Source: UBA1309 sp047605645 (GTDB lineage: Bacteria; Bacteroidota; Bacteroidia; Bacteroidales; Dysgonomonadaceae). Taken from it: a stretch of DNA of 64,000 nucleotides. Shown piece after piece: positions 35,866 through 44,655 of this stretch (within the stretch, counting starts at the first letter, position 1; each line of letters starts with the position of its first letter). The position numbers and the translations under genes were made by a program. A model generated the notes under the pieces. It was not told the DNA's origin, did no database searches, and saw only the letters and a program-made list of their open reading frames with translations. The stretch covers positions 1-64,000 of the forward strand of contig JASGFJ010000013.1 of NCBI GenBank assembly GCA_047605645.1, given 5' to 3'.

Positions 35866-36759
35866 TTAAAAGACTTTGAGATTGATATATTTTTTAGGAT
35901 TTTTTTTCAAATCCTCCAACAAAGCAGAAGTGTGTCCAACGGCAATATTCAAACTATCATACAAAGCTCGTTCGTTCAATAAAAGCCCTAAGGAATTGTC
36001 TCGAGAATTCAATTTCTGAGACATACGCTGCACATTACTCATCGTAGAATCCATTCGACTGAAGGTTCGTTCAAAATCAAGCTTATTCATCCGGGCTGAC
36101 ATTTGGGAAAAGTTACCGGAAGTTGTTGCCAGATTATTCGTAATAGCAGGAACCTGATGATTAAGTTGTGCCATCATCTGTTGCAATGCCTGAGTAGCCA
36201 GATTGATATTTTTTGTCGTCTCGTTGACATTTTCAAGTGAAGCTGCAAGTGCCGGATTATTGACCAAAGCCTGTACTCCCATCAAGATAGAATCAATTTT
36301 AGGCAGCATATTTATCACTTGCGGAGCCATTTGTTTTTGAAAAGTTTCCATCAACCCTACTACATTTTGCCCAATCAGGGTGTCTTTACTTGTGGCAATA
36401 TCTTTTGTGTAGGGATTCATGTTTAAAACAAGAGAGGCAGAACCTAGCATGGAAACGTCTAGATTTAAGCGGCTTCCTTTCCGGATATGAATATCTTTAT
36501 CCATCGTCAGCTCGACAAGCACTTTTTTCATATTTTGCGGGTCAACCCTCATCCCTGAAACTTGTCCTACTTTGTACCCGTTGAGCAAAACAGGACTTGA
36601 TACGCTCAGCCCAGAAACATCCTGAAATGTGACTAAATAAGAGTTAGACGGCTTAAAGATGTTAAAGCCTTTCAAAAACTTGATTCCAAAAAACAATAAA
36701 AACAACCCTAAAATAAAAGCCATTCCTATTCTTATTTCTTTTGAAACTATTTTTTTCAT
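35866..36759 (-). CDS. MCE/MlaD-family lipid-transport protein
   Basis: A 297-residue protein with one N-terminal membrane anchor (about 8-30), one MCE domain (about 38-118, with L-x-V-S-S-P-V-L-L-N-G-Y-K-V-G-Q-V) and a long helical C-terminal tail with heptad-like repeats. It is expected to bind phospholipid in the periplasm as the substrate-binding subunit of an Mla-type ABC system. The ATPase and permease genes are not adjacent. It lies 24 bp downstream of the amidase gene, so the two are co-transcribed, a pairing I recall as common in Bacteroidetes. Confidence 0.88.
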   Translation of the reverse strand: MKKIVSKEIRIGMAFILGLFLLFFGIKFLKGFNIFKPSNSYLVTFQDVSGLSVSSPVLLNGYKVGQVSGMRVDPQNMKKVLVELTMDKDIHIRKGSRLNLDVSMLGSASLVLNMNPYTKDIATSKDTLIGQNVVGLMETFQKQMAPQVINMLPKIDSILMGVQALVNNPALAASLENVNETTKNINLATQALQQMMAQLNHQVPAITNNLATTSGNFSQMSARMNKLDFERTFSRMDSTMSNVQRMSQKLNSRDNSLGLLLNERALYDSLNIAVGHTSALLEDLKKNPKKYINLKVF

Positions 36760-36783
36760 ATAATTTATTCTGATTATGTTTGA

Positions 36784-38058
36784 TTAATTTGCTTTCTTAC
36801 TCTTGTCTATTTTAATAATGAAAGCATCTTTAAATTTTTTCCGAACGTCGCGTAATATACGAAGTATTTCATTGAAATCTGAACTCGAACCGTAAGTATA
36901 TTTATATTGTCCTTTCTCATGAATTAGTTCCACAGGGCTCAATCCTTTAAACTGAGAAGAGCCTTTACTTATTTTGATAGGGGACGTAATTATTTGCACT
37001 TTATATACAACCTTGGAACCTTTTGCCTCTGTTTTTTTTGAATTGGCTGAGACTTTCAATGAAGAGTTTCGTTGTGAAGAGTTATATCTGTTGCTATTTA
37101 TATTATCGCCATTAGAGCCGGAATCAGGCTGAAATGAGCGGGAGTCGTCAGAAGAACTATTATAATCCTCGTCCGAGTTTTCATTTTTGACAGAGACAGC
37201 AACAACTCCTTGTTTTTTATCAAACTCCCTTTTGTATTTCCTCAATGCATTAAAAATAGCTCGGGCAATATCGCTTTGACCTGAATCCGAAGTTATGTAA
37301 GGCCCATCCTTCAAGTTATTAACAAAACCAACTTCAACCAGCAGACTCGGCATACTCGATTTCCGCAAAACGAGAAAACCGGCCTGTCGAACACCTTTGT
37401 CGTTCTGATTGGTCGATCTTCTGAATTCATTCTGGACATAGCTTGCCATATCATAACTTTGCTCCATATACTTATTGGTCATAAACTCGAATAAGATATA
37501 CGACTCCGGTGATTTCGGATCAAAACCTTCATAACGGCGGTTATAATTATCTTCCATCAGGATAACGGAATTCTCTCTTTTTGCAACCTCCAGATTCTCT
37601 TTACTTCTTGCTAATCCGAGAATATAGGTTTCTGCACCGGAAGCAGAGGTTGTTGTCCCTGCTGTAGAATTAGTATGTATGGAAATAAAAAGATTGGCTT
37701 TTACACGGTTCGCTATCTCAGCACGCTTATCCAGCTCGACAAAAACATCTGTTTTGCGAGTGTAAACCACTTTAATATCGGGTAAATTTTGTTCAATAAG
37801 ATTACCTAACTTCAGCGCAACACCTAGATTGATCTTTTTTTCAATATAATCTCCTCGACAAGCGCCAAAATCTTTTCCTCCGTGTCCGGCATCTATGACT
37901 ACAGTAAATCTTTTAGGGGCAGCCCATGCCACAACAGAGAATGCAGACAGGAGTACGGTAGTCAGCAAAAAAAATCTGACCAGAAAGGCTTGTCGGTTTC
38001 GAGAACAAGCCTCTCTTTCAGAATATACAACATGTATCTTATTGAGCGACAACTTCAT
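36784..38058 (-). CDS. N-acetylmuramoyl-L-alanine amidase (Amidase_3) with SPOR-like tail
   Basis: A 424-residue zinc amidase cleaving peptide stems from peptidoglycan. A membrane/signal segment (about 28-47) precedes the Amidase_3 domain (about 52-275). Zn ligands are in V-I-D-A-G-H-G-G-K-D, a following Glu and F-I-S-I-H-T-N, and the catalytic Glu in L-L-V-E-V-G-F-V-N-N. After a Ser/Asn-rich linker (about 295-345), residues about 350-420 look like a SPOR-type domain. The unusually long charged stretch before the hydrophobic segment comes from a start that overlaps the preceding gene's end by 20 bp; I see no better start. The gene leads into the MCE gene. Confidence 0.88.
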   Translation of the reverse strand: MKLSLNKIHVVYSEREACSRNRQAFLVRFFLLTTVLLSAFSVVAWAAPKRFTVVIDAGHGGKDFGACRGDYIEKKINLGVALKLGNLIEQNLPDIKVVYTRKTDVFVELDKRAEIANRVKANLFISIHTNSTAGTTTSASGAETYILGLARSKENLEVAKRENSVILMEDNYNRRYEGFDPKSPESYILFEFMTNKYMEQSYDMASYVQNEFRRSTNQNDKGVRQAGFLVLRKSSMPSLLVEVGFVNNLKDGPYITSDSGQSDIARAIFNALRKYKREFDKKQGVVAVSVKNENSDEDYNSSSDDSRSFQPDSGSNGDNINSNRYNSSQRNSSLKVSANSKKTEAKGSKVVYKVQIITSPIKISKGSSQFKGLSPVELIHEKGQYKYTYGSSSDFNEILRILRDVRKKFKDAFIIKIDKSKKAN

Positions 38059-39040
38059 TTACAAGTTTTTTACCAGCAAAGAAATCTTCAATATTCCCCA
38101 ACGTCGTATTCGCAATATTCGACATAGCTTCGTTGGTGAAAAACGCCTGATGAGAAGTTACAATTACATTGTTGAACGACAACAGACGAGCTAAAACATC
38201 ATCAGCCAATACTTCATCCGACTTGTCTTCATAAAAATAATCCGATTCTTCTTCGTATACATCCAAACCTGCATATCCGACTTTGAGACTGACCAAACCT
38301 TCAATCAGGTGCTTCGTATGTACTAATTTTCCACGCCCTGTATTGATAATCATCACGCCGTCTTTCATCTTTTCGATGGACTTATCGCAAATCAAATATT
38401 CTGTTTCTTTTGTGAGTGGGCAATGAAGACTGATAATATCAGCCTCAGCATAAATTTCATCAAGAGATTTGTAAGTGAATCCCAGCGCTTCCGCCACTTG
38501 TTCATTCGGATATAAATCGTAAGCCAGTACATTCATACCAAGACCTTTCAGAACACCAATGACGGTCCGTCCGATTTTTCCTGTACCAATTACGCCGACT
38601 GTTTTGCCACACATATCAAACCCTTGAAAGCCGTTTAATGAGAAATTCCAATCACGGGTACGTATAAATGCACGGTGTACTTTGCGATTCAAACACAACA
38701 TCAGAGCCAAAGTATGCTCTGCAATGGCGTGAGGAGAATATTCCGGTACACGCACTACTCTTATTTTTCCTTTTGCATAATGAAGATCCACATTATTAAA
38801 TCCGGCACACCGCAGTGCAATTACTTTCACTCCGTATTCAACCAGTTTATCAATAACATACTTATCTACAACTGCATTTACAAAAATACAAACAGCATCA
38901 GCGCTCGTTGCTAAAATCACATTCTTGGCTGTCAGATGCTCTCCATAGTATTTCAATTCAAAGCCATAATCCTTATTTACTTTGTTAAAAACAGCCTCAT
39001 CGTAAGGCTTTGTGTCAAACACCGCAATTTTGTACGACAT
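38039..39040 (-). CDS. ldhA: D-2-hydroxyacid dehydrogenase (D-lactate dehydrogenase type)
   Basis: A 333-residue NAD-dependent dehydrogenase, most like fermentative D-lactate dehydrogenase. Motifs are the nucleotide-binding G-V-I-G-T-G-K-I-G-R (about 152-161), a catalytic Arg in N-T-G-R-G, Glu in L-D-V-Y-E-E-E and His in T-S-H-Q-A-F. The catalytic domain's L-R-C-A-G-F-N-N-V-D is also typical. It reduces pyruvate to D-lactate with NADH. Its 3' end overlaps the amidase start by 20 bp, so the two genes may be translationally coupled although functionally unrelated. Confidence 0.88.
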   Translation of the reverse strand: MSYKIAVFDTKPYDEAVFNKVNKDYGFELKYYGEHLTAKNVILATSADAVCIFVNAVVDKYVIDKLVEYGVKVIALRCAGFNNVDLHYAKGKIRVVRVPEYSPHAIAEHTLALMLCLNRKVHRAFIRTRDWNFSLNGFQGFDMCGKTVGVIGTGKIGRTVIGVLKGLGMNVLAYDLYPNEQVAEALGFTYKSLDEIYAEADIISLHCPLTKETEYLICDKSIEKMKDGVMIINTGRGKLVHTKHLIEGLVSLKVGYAGLDVYEEESDYFYEDKSDEVLADDVLARLLSFNNVIVTSHQAFFTNEAMSNIANTTLGNIEDFFAGKKLVNEVVAQ

Positions 39041-39274
39041 AATTTTCTTGTTTATTAATCGATTATATAACTAATAATCAATATGGTAAATTCGAATAAT
39101 GGAAAACTAAAATCAATTCTTAGCATCCAATGAATATGTGGGCAAAGTTAATCAATTCATTTGTATTGGCAAAACAGATTTCCCCCCTAAGTATGAAGCT
39201 TGTTTATGTCATTCTTTGTCCATTAAATCGAATACAACAACTGACCTTTATGAACATAAAAAACCCAGAATCGA

Positions 39275-39308
39275 GAAAAGCGCAAACCAAATTGGAGTTA
39301 CGCTTTTC
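39275..39308 (-). terminator. Terminator after the glucosaminidase gene
   Basis: GAAAAGCG (39275-39282) pairs with CGCTTTTC (39301-39308), 18-base loop, followed by a T run on the minus strand. Confidence 0.65.
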
Positions 39309-39321
39309 CAATACAGGGATA

Positions 39322-40260
39322 TCATCTTAACCTCAGAACATCTCCTTCCACAGGCACATATTCCATATCTTTTTTATTCATTTTATATACATCCTTGACC
39401 CGGACTCCATACATTTGAGAAATACTATACATGGATTCCCCTACCCTGACCACATGTTCATAATAAGGTTTGTCGGCTTTTTTCTTTTTCTTTTCAAAAT
39501 AGACCAAATCACCTTCACTCAAAGGGAAGCCTTCCGGGACTTCATTGTATTTGTACAAATCTTTTACTTTAAAATCAAACTCTCCTGCAATTGATTCATA
39601 CGTATCTCCTCGTTGTGCAATCACGTACACAAGCCCGTGTGTTTTGTACGGAGTGTGCTTTGTCGTTATCCCCGGGAAATCGCTTGCATACTCACGATAT
39701 TTTCCTTTTTTCCCTTTACTTTTATCATATACAAACAGTTCATAATCCTCAATGACTTTAATCAGCTTGTTTGCATAAGCCTTATCCGTCGCATAACCTG
39801 CATTTTGAAGCCCCCTGGCCCAACCTTTATAATCGGTTATTTCTAAATCAAACAACTTCCGGTAACGAGGTTTTTGTGTAAGAAAAAAAGAATGATCTTC
39901 ATAAGAATCCTCTACTTTGTCATAGCTTCTGAAACAATCATTGGGTCCGTCATCTTTAGCATATACCCGTTCACCCCGCCAATCGGTATTACATTTAATA
40001 CCAAAATGGTTGTTTGATTTTTTTGCTAAATCACTTTTACCGGCGCCCGATTCTATCAATCCTTGCGCAAGAGTAACACTGGCAGGAATTTTATATTTCG
40101 ACTGATGGTATTGAGCAACGTCTTTGTATTTGTCAATATAATCGAGATAAACCTTTAGCCGTTGCTGAGAATAACTGCAATGTATGCCACAAGCAGAAAA
40201 CAGAAGCCATAAAAACAGTCGGTTAAGAAAAGATGATTGGCTAAAATGTGATTGTTTCAT
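39322..40260 (-). CDS. Secreted LysM-containing glucosaminidase (GH73)
   Basis: A 312-residue exported protein. The signal peptide (about 1-31) is followed by a GH73 endo-beta-N-acetylglucosaminidase domain (about 33-175) with the catalytic Glu in Q-G-L-I-E-S-G-A-G and the K-S-N-N-H-F-G-I-K motif. Two LysM modules follow (about 205-255 and 265-312), separated by a lysine-rich linker. It trims peptidoglycan glycan strands, probably in daughter-cell separation or wall turnover. It is divergent from the cytidine deaminase gene and monocistronic, with its own terminator. Confidence 0.9.
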   Translation of the reverse strand: MKQSHFSQSSFLNRLFLWLLFSACGIHCSYSQQRLKVYLDYIDKYKDVAQYHQSKYKIPASVTLAQGLIESGAGKSDLAKKSNNHFGIKCNTDWRGERVYAKDDGPNDCFRSYDKVEDSYEDHSFFLTQKPRYRKLFDLEITDYKGWARGLQNAGYATDKAYANKLIKVIEDYELFVYDKSKGKKGKYREYASDFPGITTKHTPYKTHGLVYVIAQRGDTYESIAGEFDFKVKDLYKYNEVPEGFPLSEGDLVYFEKKKKKADKPYYEHVVRVGESMYSISQMYGVRVKDVYKMNKKDMEYVPVEGDVLRLR

Positions 40261-40335
40261 ATCTTATATTTTGATTTAATCTAAAAAATTCCAATTTTAC
40301 AAAGTTTATCCAGATCAAAGTTTCATCTAAATTCC

Positions 40336-40368
40336 TTTTTGTACGAAAGTAAAAAAATAATATCTTTG
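40336..40368 (+). promoter_or_regulatory. Consensus promoter of cdd
   Basis: TTTTTG (40336-40341), 19-bp spacer, TATCTTTG (40361-40368): a textbook Bacteroidetes promoter. The frame of the next gene is open through it from a TTG at 40339. Since that codon is part of the -33 element, the true start must be the ATG at 40387. Confidence 0.8.
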
Positions 40369-40386
40369 AAACAAAGAATACATACA

Positions 40387-40887
40387 ATGAGAGAACATAA
40401 TATTACAGCAAAAATAAAGATTTACAATTTAGAAGAGTGCGACGATAACAAAAAAAAACTTATTGAAGCAGCAAAAGCGGCAACAAAACACGCCTATGCT
40501 CCCTATTCTAAGTTTCATGTTGGGGCGGCTCTGATGCTTGAAAATGGAGATATCATTACTGGCTCGAATCAGGAAAATGCCGCTTATCCGTCAACCCTTT
40601 GCGCAGAAAGGACTGCCATTTTTTACGCAAATTCGCAATACCCCGATATTCCTGTAACACAGATAGCTATTGCAGCATGTACAAACGGAGATTTCACAGA
40701 AGAGGTATGCGCTCCTTGCGGCTCATGCAGACAGGTCATTTCTGAAGTTGAAAACCGCTTTGATCACAAAATTAAAATCATCATGTGCGGTGCCAACGAA
40801 ATTTACGAGGTCGAATCCATCCAGGATTTACTTCCGCTAAGTTTCGGAAAAGAAAATCTACATCACGAAGATACGGCTAAAAACTAG
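40387..40887 (+). CDS. cdd: Cytidine deaminase
   Basis: A 166-residue zinc enzyme converting cytidine and deoxycytidine to uridine forms in pyrimidine salvage. Zn ligands are Cys72 (C-A-E-R, with proton-shuttling Glu74), Cys111 and Cys114 (C-A-P-C-G-S-C), the homotetrameric-type all-cysteine set. S-K-F-H-V-G-A-A-L and N-x-E-N-A-A-Y-P-S are present. It is somewhat longer than the usual 130-residue T-CDA because of N- and C-terminal extensions. Its stop region overlaps the convergent protease gene by 11 bp. Confidence 0.92.
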   Translation: MREHNITAKIKIYNLEECDDNKKKLIEAAKAATKHAYAPYSKFHVGAALMLENGDIITGSNQENAAYPSTLCAERTAIFYANSQYPDIPVTQIAIAACTNGDFTEEVCAPCGSCRQVISEVENRFDHKIKIIMCGANEIYEVESIQDLLPLSFGKENLHHEDTAKN

Positions 40888-41569
40888 TATGAAATTCTTT
40901 TAGCTTCCGGGTCAATTCCTTGGCTTTTCCACCAGTTATGCGATCCAGGTGATTCCAAAAGCGGGCACTGTGATTCAACTCCAGCGTGTGGCATAATTCG
41001 TGCAGTATCACCAATTCAATTAGTTGTGATGGCAAAAGTAGGCAAAAGCAAGACAGACTAATGTTTTTTTGCGAAGAACAGCTTCCCCAGCGAGTTCTAC
41101 TTTTGCTTATTTTTACTTCAGCGAATGCAAACCCGTGCTCCAAAGCCAATTGTCTTACCCAACTGGGAAGTATTCTTCTGGCTTCACGTTGCATGGCTCT
41201 TTCAATGGCACCTCGTACCTCTGCCTGAACAACCTCATCGCCGATAGAAACATTCTCCGGAACAGCAATCTGAAGTACCGAATTCTGCATCTGAGCATAA
41301 CACCTCGAAAAATTGCATCTAACGACCTTTACTTCAAAGGAAAGAGTCTTCAACACAAAATTTTCATCTATTATTTCTCGTTCAACCGATTCGAGTTGAA
41401 GTAACCCAGGTTTCATTTTTTCCAAAGCAGTCCTCAATTCTTTTTCCGTTGTATCTTCAGGCACTGTCAGTATAATTCTCCCTTCACGTTTGCGCGCAAT
41501 AAATTGCTTCGCTCGGACATCTACCCGAACAAAGATGACTCCCAGATCTTTATCTTCGAGATAATACAT
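40877..41569 (-). CDS. YgjP-like (DUF45/WLM) zinc metalloprotease
   Basis: A 230-residue cytosolic protein of the YgjP/M48-related DUF45 family. The zinc site is H190-E-L-C-H194 with the third ligand His200 in L-N-H-S-A-R-F-W. The family signature S-R-T-R-W-G-S-C-S precedes it. Function in vivo is unclear; members are predicted metalloproteases, sometimes linked to restriction systems, but no such system is here. Its last 11 bases overlap the end of cdd on the other strand, and no terminator fits between them. Confidence 0.88.
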   Translation of the reverse strand: MYYLEDKDLGVIFVRVDVRAKQFIARKREGRIILTVPEDTTEKELRTALEKMKPGLLQLESVEREIIDENFVLKTLSFEVKVVRCNFSRCYAQMQNSVLQIAVPENVSIGDEVVQAEVRGAIERAMQREARRILPSWVRQLALEHGFAFAEVKISKSRTRWGSCSSQKNISLSCFCLLLPSQLIELVILHELCHTLELNHSARFWNHLDRITGGKAKELTRKLKEFHTSF

Positions 41570-41594
41570 TACTTAGCAAAACTCTAAATTTAAA

Positions 41595-41626
41595 AAACCC
41601 GAAACACAGTAGTGCATTTCGGGTTT
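41595..41626 (-). terminator. Terminator after the ECF sigma gene
   Basis: Perfect 10-bp stem AAACCCGAAA / TTTCGGGTTT, 12-base loop, with A/T runs on both sides. Confidence 0.8.
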
Positions 41627-41644
41627 AAAGATTTATAATAAAAT

Positions 41645-42241
41645 TCAATTATTTGTCAAGATTATACGATTCTCCTGAGAAAGCCTTCTCAAATTCAGGA
41701 TAGCATACCTCATTCTTCCTAAAGCCGTATTTATGCTTACACCAGTCACATCAGATATTTCTTTAAAACTCATATCCTGATAATAACGCATTTCTAGAAC
41801 CTCCCGCTGATTATCCGGCAAAAACCGAATCAAATTACGCACATCTGAGAGAATCTGTTCTTTCACAATCCGATCTTCGACTGTTTCATCGCACACAGCC
41901 GGATTATTCAACAAATCGACTTCATATTCATCGTTTGATACCGTATTCTCGCCTTTCTCCTGACGATAATTATCAATAATAAGATTATGTGCTATCCGGT
42001 TAATCCAAGCTCTGAATTTACCATTATCGACATACCTTCCCTGCTTTATGGTTACAATTGCTTTAACAAATGTCTCCTGAAAGATATCTTCGGCTAATTC
42101 TCTATTACGAACAATAAAATATATATAATTGAAAACGCTTTGCTTATGTCTCGACAATAAAGAGTCAAAAGCAGCATTATTTCCTCCAGCATAGGTAATG
42201 ACCAACTCTTCATCAGTCATGACTTTGATATTTTCCATCAC
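41645..42241 (-). CDS. ECF-type RNA polymerase sigma factor
   Basis: A 198-residue sigma-70 family protein with region 2 (about 10-90; D-I-F-Q-E-T-F-V-K-A and F-R-A-W-I-N-R-I-A-H-N) and region 4 (about 125-185; L-P-D-N-Q-R-E-V-L-E-M-R-Y-Y with M-S-F-K-E-I-S-D-V-T-G-V-S). No anti-sigma factor, FecR-like gene or transporter is adjacent on either side, so its control is not visible in the window. It may start at the second Met (one codon in). It is monocistronic with a strong terminator. Confidence 0.92.
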   Translation of the reverse strand: MMENIKVMTDEELVITYAGGNNAAFDSLLSRHKQSVFNYIYFIVRNRELAEDIFQETFVKAIVTIKQGRYVDNGKFRAWINRIAHNLIIDNYRQEKGENTVSNDEYEVDLLNNPAVCDETVEDRIVKEQILSDVRNLIRFLPDNQREVLEMRYYQDMSFKEISDVTGVSINTALGRMRYAILNLRRLSQENRIILTNN

Positions 42242-42385
42242 ACTTTCTATTTTTGAGTTATAAGAGTAATGATATGCTATAGGCCGGTAATTATTTAAAG
42301 TTTATATTAACGTTCGTTTATTATGACAAATAAAATTATTTTTTTTCATCTCCGCAAATTTAATTACATAAATTTTATCAAAAAA

Positions 42386-42418
42386 GATGCGGAAAGAGAG
42401 AAAGTTCTTTTCCGCATC
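42386..42418 (-). terminator. Terminator after aminopeptidase P
   Basis: Perfect 10-bp stem GATGCGGAAA / TTTCCGCATC, 13-base loop, T run on the minus strand. Confidence 0.8.
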
Positions 42419-42440
42419 ATATATAAAATACCACAATAAG

Positions 42441-43820
42441 TTACCGCAAAGCTTCCACTTCTTCTGCTGTAAGTGGTATTTTTTTACCTAAGCGTCTGGC
42501 ACCTTCATCCGTTATCAAATAATCTTCTTCGTTGCGAATACCGCCGAAGTCTTTGTATTCTTCCAGTTTATCATAATGAATAAAATCGGAAAATTTATGT
42601 TGCCCTTTCCATAAATCAATTAATTCGGGGATAAAATAAATGCCGGGTTCCACAGTTATCACAAAGCCGGATTCCAGTTCTCTCCCCAAACGAATAGACT
42701 TGCGTCCGAACTGAGAGCTTTTAGGCTGTCCGTTGTGCCCCACCCAGATTTCACCGAGATTCTCCATATCATGTACATCCAATCCCATCATGTGCCCCAG
42801 TCCACAAGGGAAAAACATGGCATGAGCACCTTCCCTAACAGCATCTTCTGTATTTCCTTTGGTGATACCTAATGATTTTAATCCTTCGAAAATCACTCCG
42901 GCAGCTATGTCGTACACTTCCGTATATCGAATTCCGGGTTTCAACGCAGCCACAGCAGCCAAATGAGATGCGACCTGAATGTCATACACATCTTTTTGTC
43001 TTGCCGTAAATTTCTTACTTACGGGAAAAGTCGATGACATATCTCCGGCATACCCCATAGACGTTTCTGCTCCAGCATCTATTAACATTAGCCCTCCCTC
43101 TTGGATGACATTTTCATGAGAATGATTGTGAAGTGTCTGACCATTAATCGTCGCAATGGTTGGAAAAGACAATCTTCCTCCTCTCGAAAAAGCAACAGCT
43201 TCAAGAGCAGCAGCCACTTCAAATTCTCTCATTCCGGGACGAGCCACCTTTATAGCCTCAATATGCATATCTGCAGTGATATCACAAGCCTTTTCTATTT
43301 CTTTGATTTCTTCCTCCGATTTGTAGCTTCTCAAAGCAACAACCGCTTTTATCAGTTCAACAGAAGCAGATTTATCCAATTCGTCAGGTGCGATGTTCAG
43401 CAAGGAGAACAATTTCAATGTATGTTCACCTCTATAAGGCGGTAAAAAATGAATCGTGCGCCCCAATGCTAAAGCCTTTTGTAAATAACCCGACAAAGCG
43501 GATTGCGGTTCGGTATGTTGTATTCCGATTTTCTCACTTTTTTCCTTCAGTGAAGGTTGTGTTCCCATCCAAACAATATGGTCGATAGACAATTCATCTC
43601 CGAAAATAATATCCTTGCCCTCATCCAAGTCTATAATTGCATGAAGTCCGGCGTAAGGCAATCCGAAAAAATAAAGGAACGTAGAATCTTGCCGGAAAGG
43701 ATACGTATTATCAGCATAATTCATTCCACTCTCATCATTACCTAAAAACAATAAGACTCCTGATTTTACAAGACTTTTGAGCTTGCCTCTCCGTTCAACA
43801 TATATCTTCTTATCAAACAT
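42441..43820 (-). CDS. pepP: Xaa-Pro aminopeptidase (aminopeptidase P family, M24B)
   Basis: A 459-residue cytosolic metallopeptidase that removes N-terminal residues preceding proline. An AMP_N domain (about 1-130) precedes the pita-bread domain. Its metal ligands include the Asp pair in L-I-D-A-G-A-E and G-D-M-S-S-T-F, His in G-L-G-H-M-M-G-L-D-V-H-D, and Glu in T-V-E-P-G-I-Y and the terminal R-N-E-E-D-Y-L. The frame opens at an ATG at 43850. I prefer the ATG at 43820 because family homology begins there and a minus-strand TAAGTTTG at 43853-43860 would place the transcript start at about the upstream ATG. Confidence 0.9.
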   Translation of the reverse strand: MFDKKIYVERRGKLKSLVKSGVLLFLGNDESGMNYADNTYPFRQDSTFLYFFGLPYAGLHAIIDLDEGKDIIFGDELSIDHIVWMGTQPSLKEKSEKIGIQHTEPQSALSGYLQKALALGRTIHFLPPYRGEHTLKLFSLLNIAPDELDKSASVELIKAVVALRSYKSEEEIKEIEKACDITADMHIEAIKVARPGMREFEVAAALEAVAFSRGGRLSFPTIATINGQTLHNHSHENVIQEGGLMLIDAGAETSMGYAGDMSSTFPVSKKFTARQKDVYDIQVASHLAAVAALKPGIRYTEVYDIAAGVIFEGLKSLGITKGNTEDAVREGAHAMFFPCGLGHMMGLDVHDMENLGEIWVGHNGQPKSSQFGRKSIRLGRELESGFVITVEPGIYFIPELIDLWKGQHKFSDFIHYDKLEEYKDFGGIRNEEDYLITDEGARRLGKKIPLTAEEVEALR

Positions 43821-44655
43821 TTTTACAGAATTTAATTTCGTTAATACCATTACAAACTTATATAAAAATACGCGTGTCGCATAAAAGAATACCTTATTAT
43901 TTGTAAAACAAAACCGCTTCTTATATCAAAGAGTGAACAGACAAGTCGAAAGCTTTATTTAGTTGTATCCTGCAAAGACAAATTTCAAGTGCATTCAGAA
44001 CGAAGCACCCCGTGGAAAAGACCGGAACAAACAGCCCTAGAAAAGCATGGGGAAAATAAAAAAAGATATCATTCGCTCGGTCATCAATAACATACTAAAA
44101 CAAGTCCAATCATAAACGCCACCTTAATCAACCGAACAACGTTCATTGTATTTAAGCAATTTACAGAATAAAAAAATAAATCACTAAGCATAAATTCAAG
44201 CTTGTTTGCCTCCAAATTGAGTTTATTTTTTTCACAATCAAAAACGGGTAGATCATATCAAAAATTCAACAAGACATTTATGAACCGAGATAAAAATATT
44301 GAATATTTTAAAATGAGTAGCTTCAGACAATAATAATTCACTTTCCGGGGACATAAGAAGAGGAATCGACAGCTTATTCTTGAACTTGGTTGAAGCTAGA
44401 AAGATCGTTTTTTGAGTCTTTCTCCCTTATTTTTCCGGAGAATAATCCCAGATATTGAATTCATCAATTATTCCGTGACTTCAGGCGGATATTAATTAAA
44501 TGTACAGCCTTTACAAAACTCTCGGAGAGACGGCTATCATATTTTTTACTCATTCTAAATAAGAATCTGTTCTTTTTCGTATTTTTTGAGTCAAATCAAA
44601 TAATTATTCGCCAAAAATTATCTATTTTTGTTCACTGCAGCACGAAAACAAGTCT
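43821..44655. other. Longest apparently empty gap (pepP to fur)
   Basis: About 835 bp between divergent genes. It contains probable -7 boxes at 43853-43860 (minus) and 44623-44630 (plus) and a small 7-bp hairpin around 44397-44423. There is no reading frame worth calling, and no match to tmRNA, RNase P RNA or SRP RNA signatures that I could find by eye. Confidence 0.5.
44623..44630 (+). promoter_or_regulatory. Candidate -7 element of the Fur-family gene
   Basis: TATTTTTG, 25 bases before the ATG; no clear TTG at -33. Confidence 0.35.

Noticed and set aside
39130..39330. 66-codon plus-strand frame in the ldhA/glucosaminidase gap.
   Set aside because: It runs through the minus-strand terminator hairpin (39275-39308) and has no conserved features.
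43821..44655. tmRNA, RNase P RNA or SRP RNA in the large gap before fur.
   Set aside because: None of the conserved core words of these RNAs could be found on either strand.
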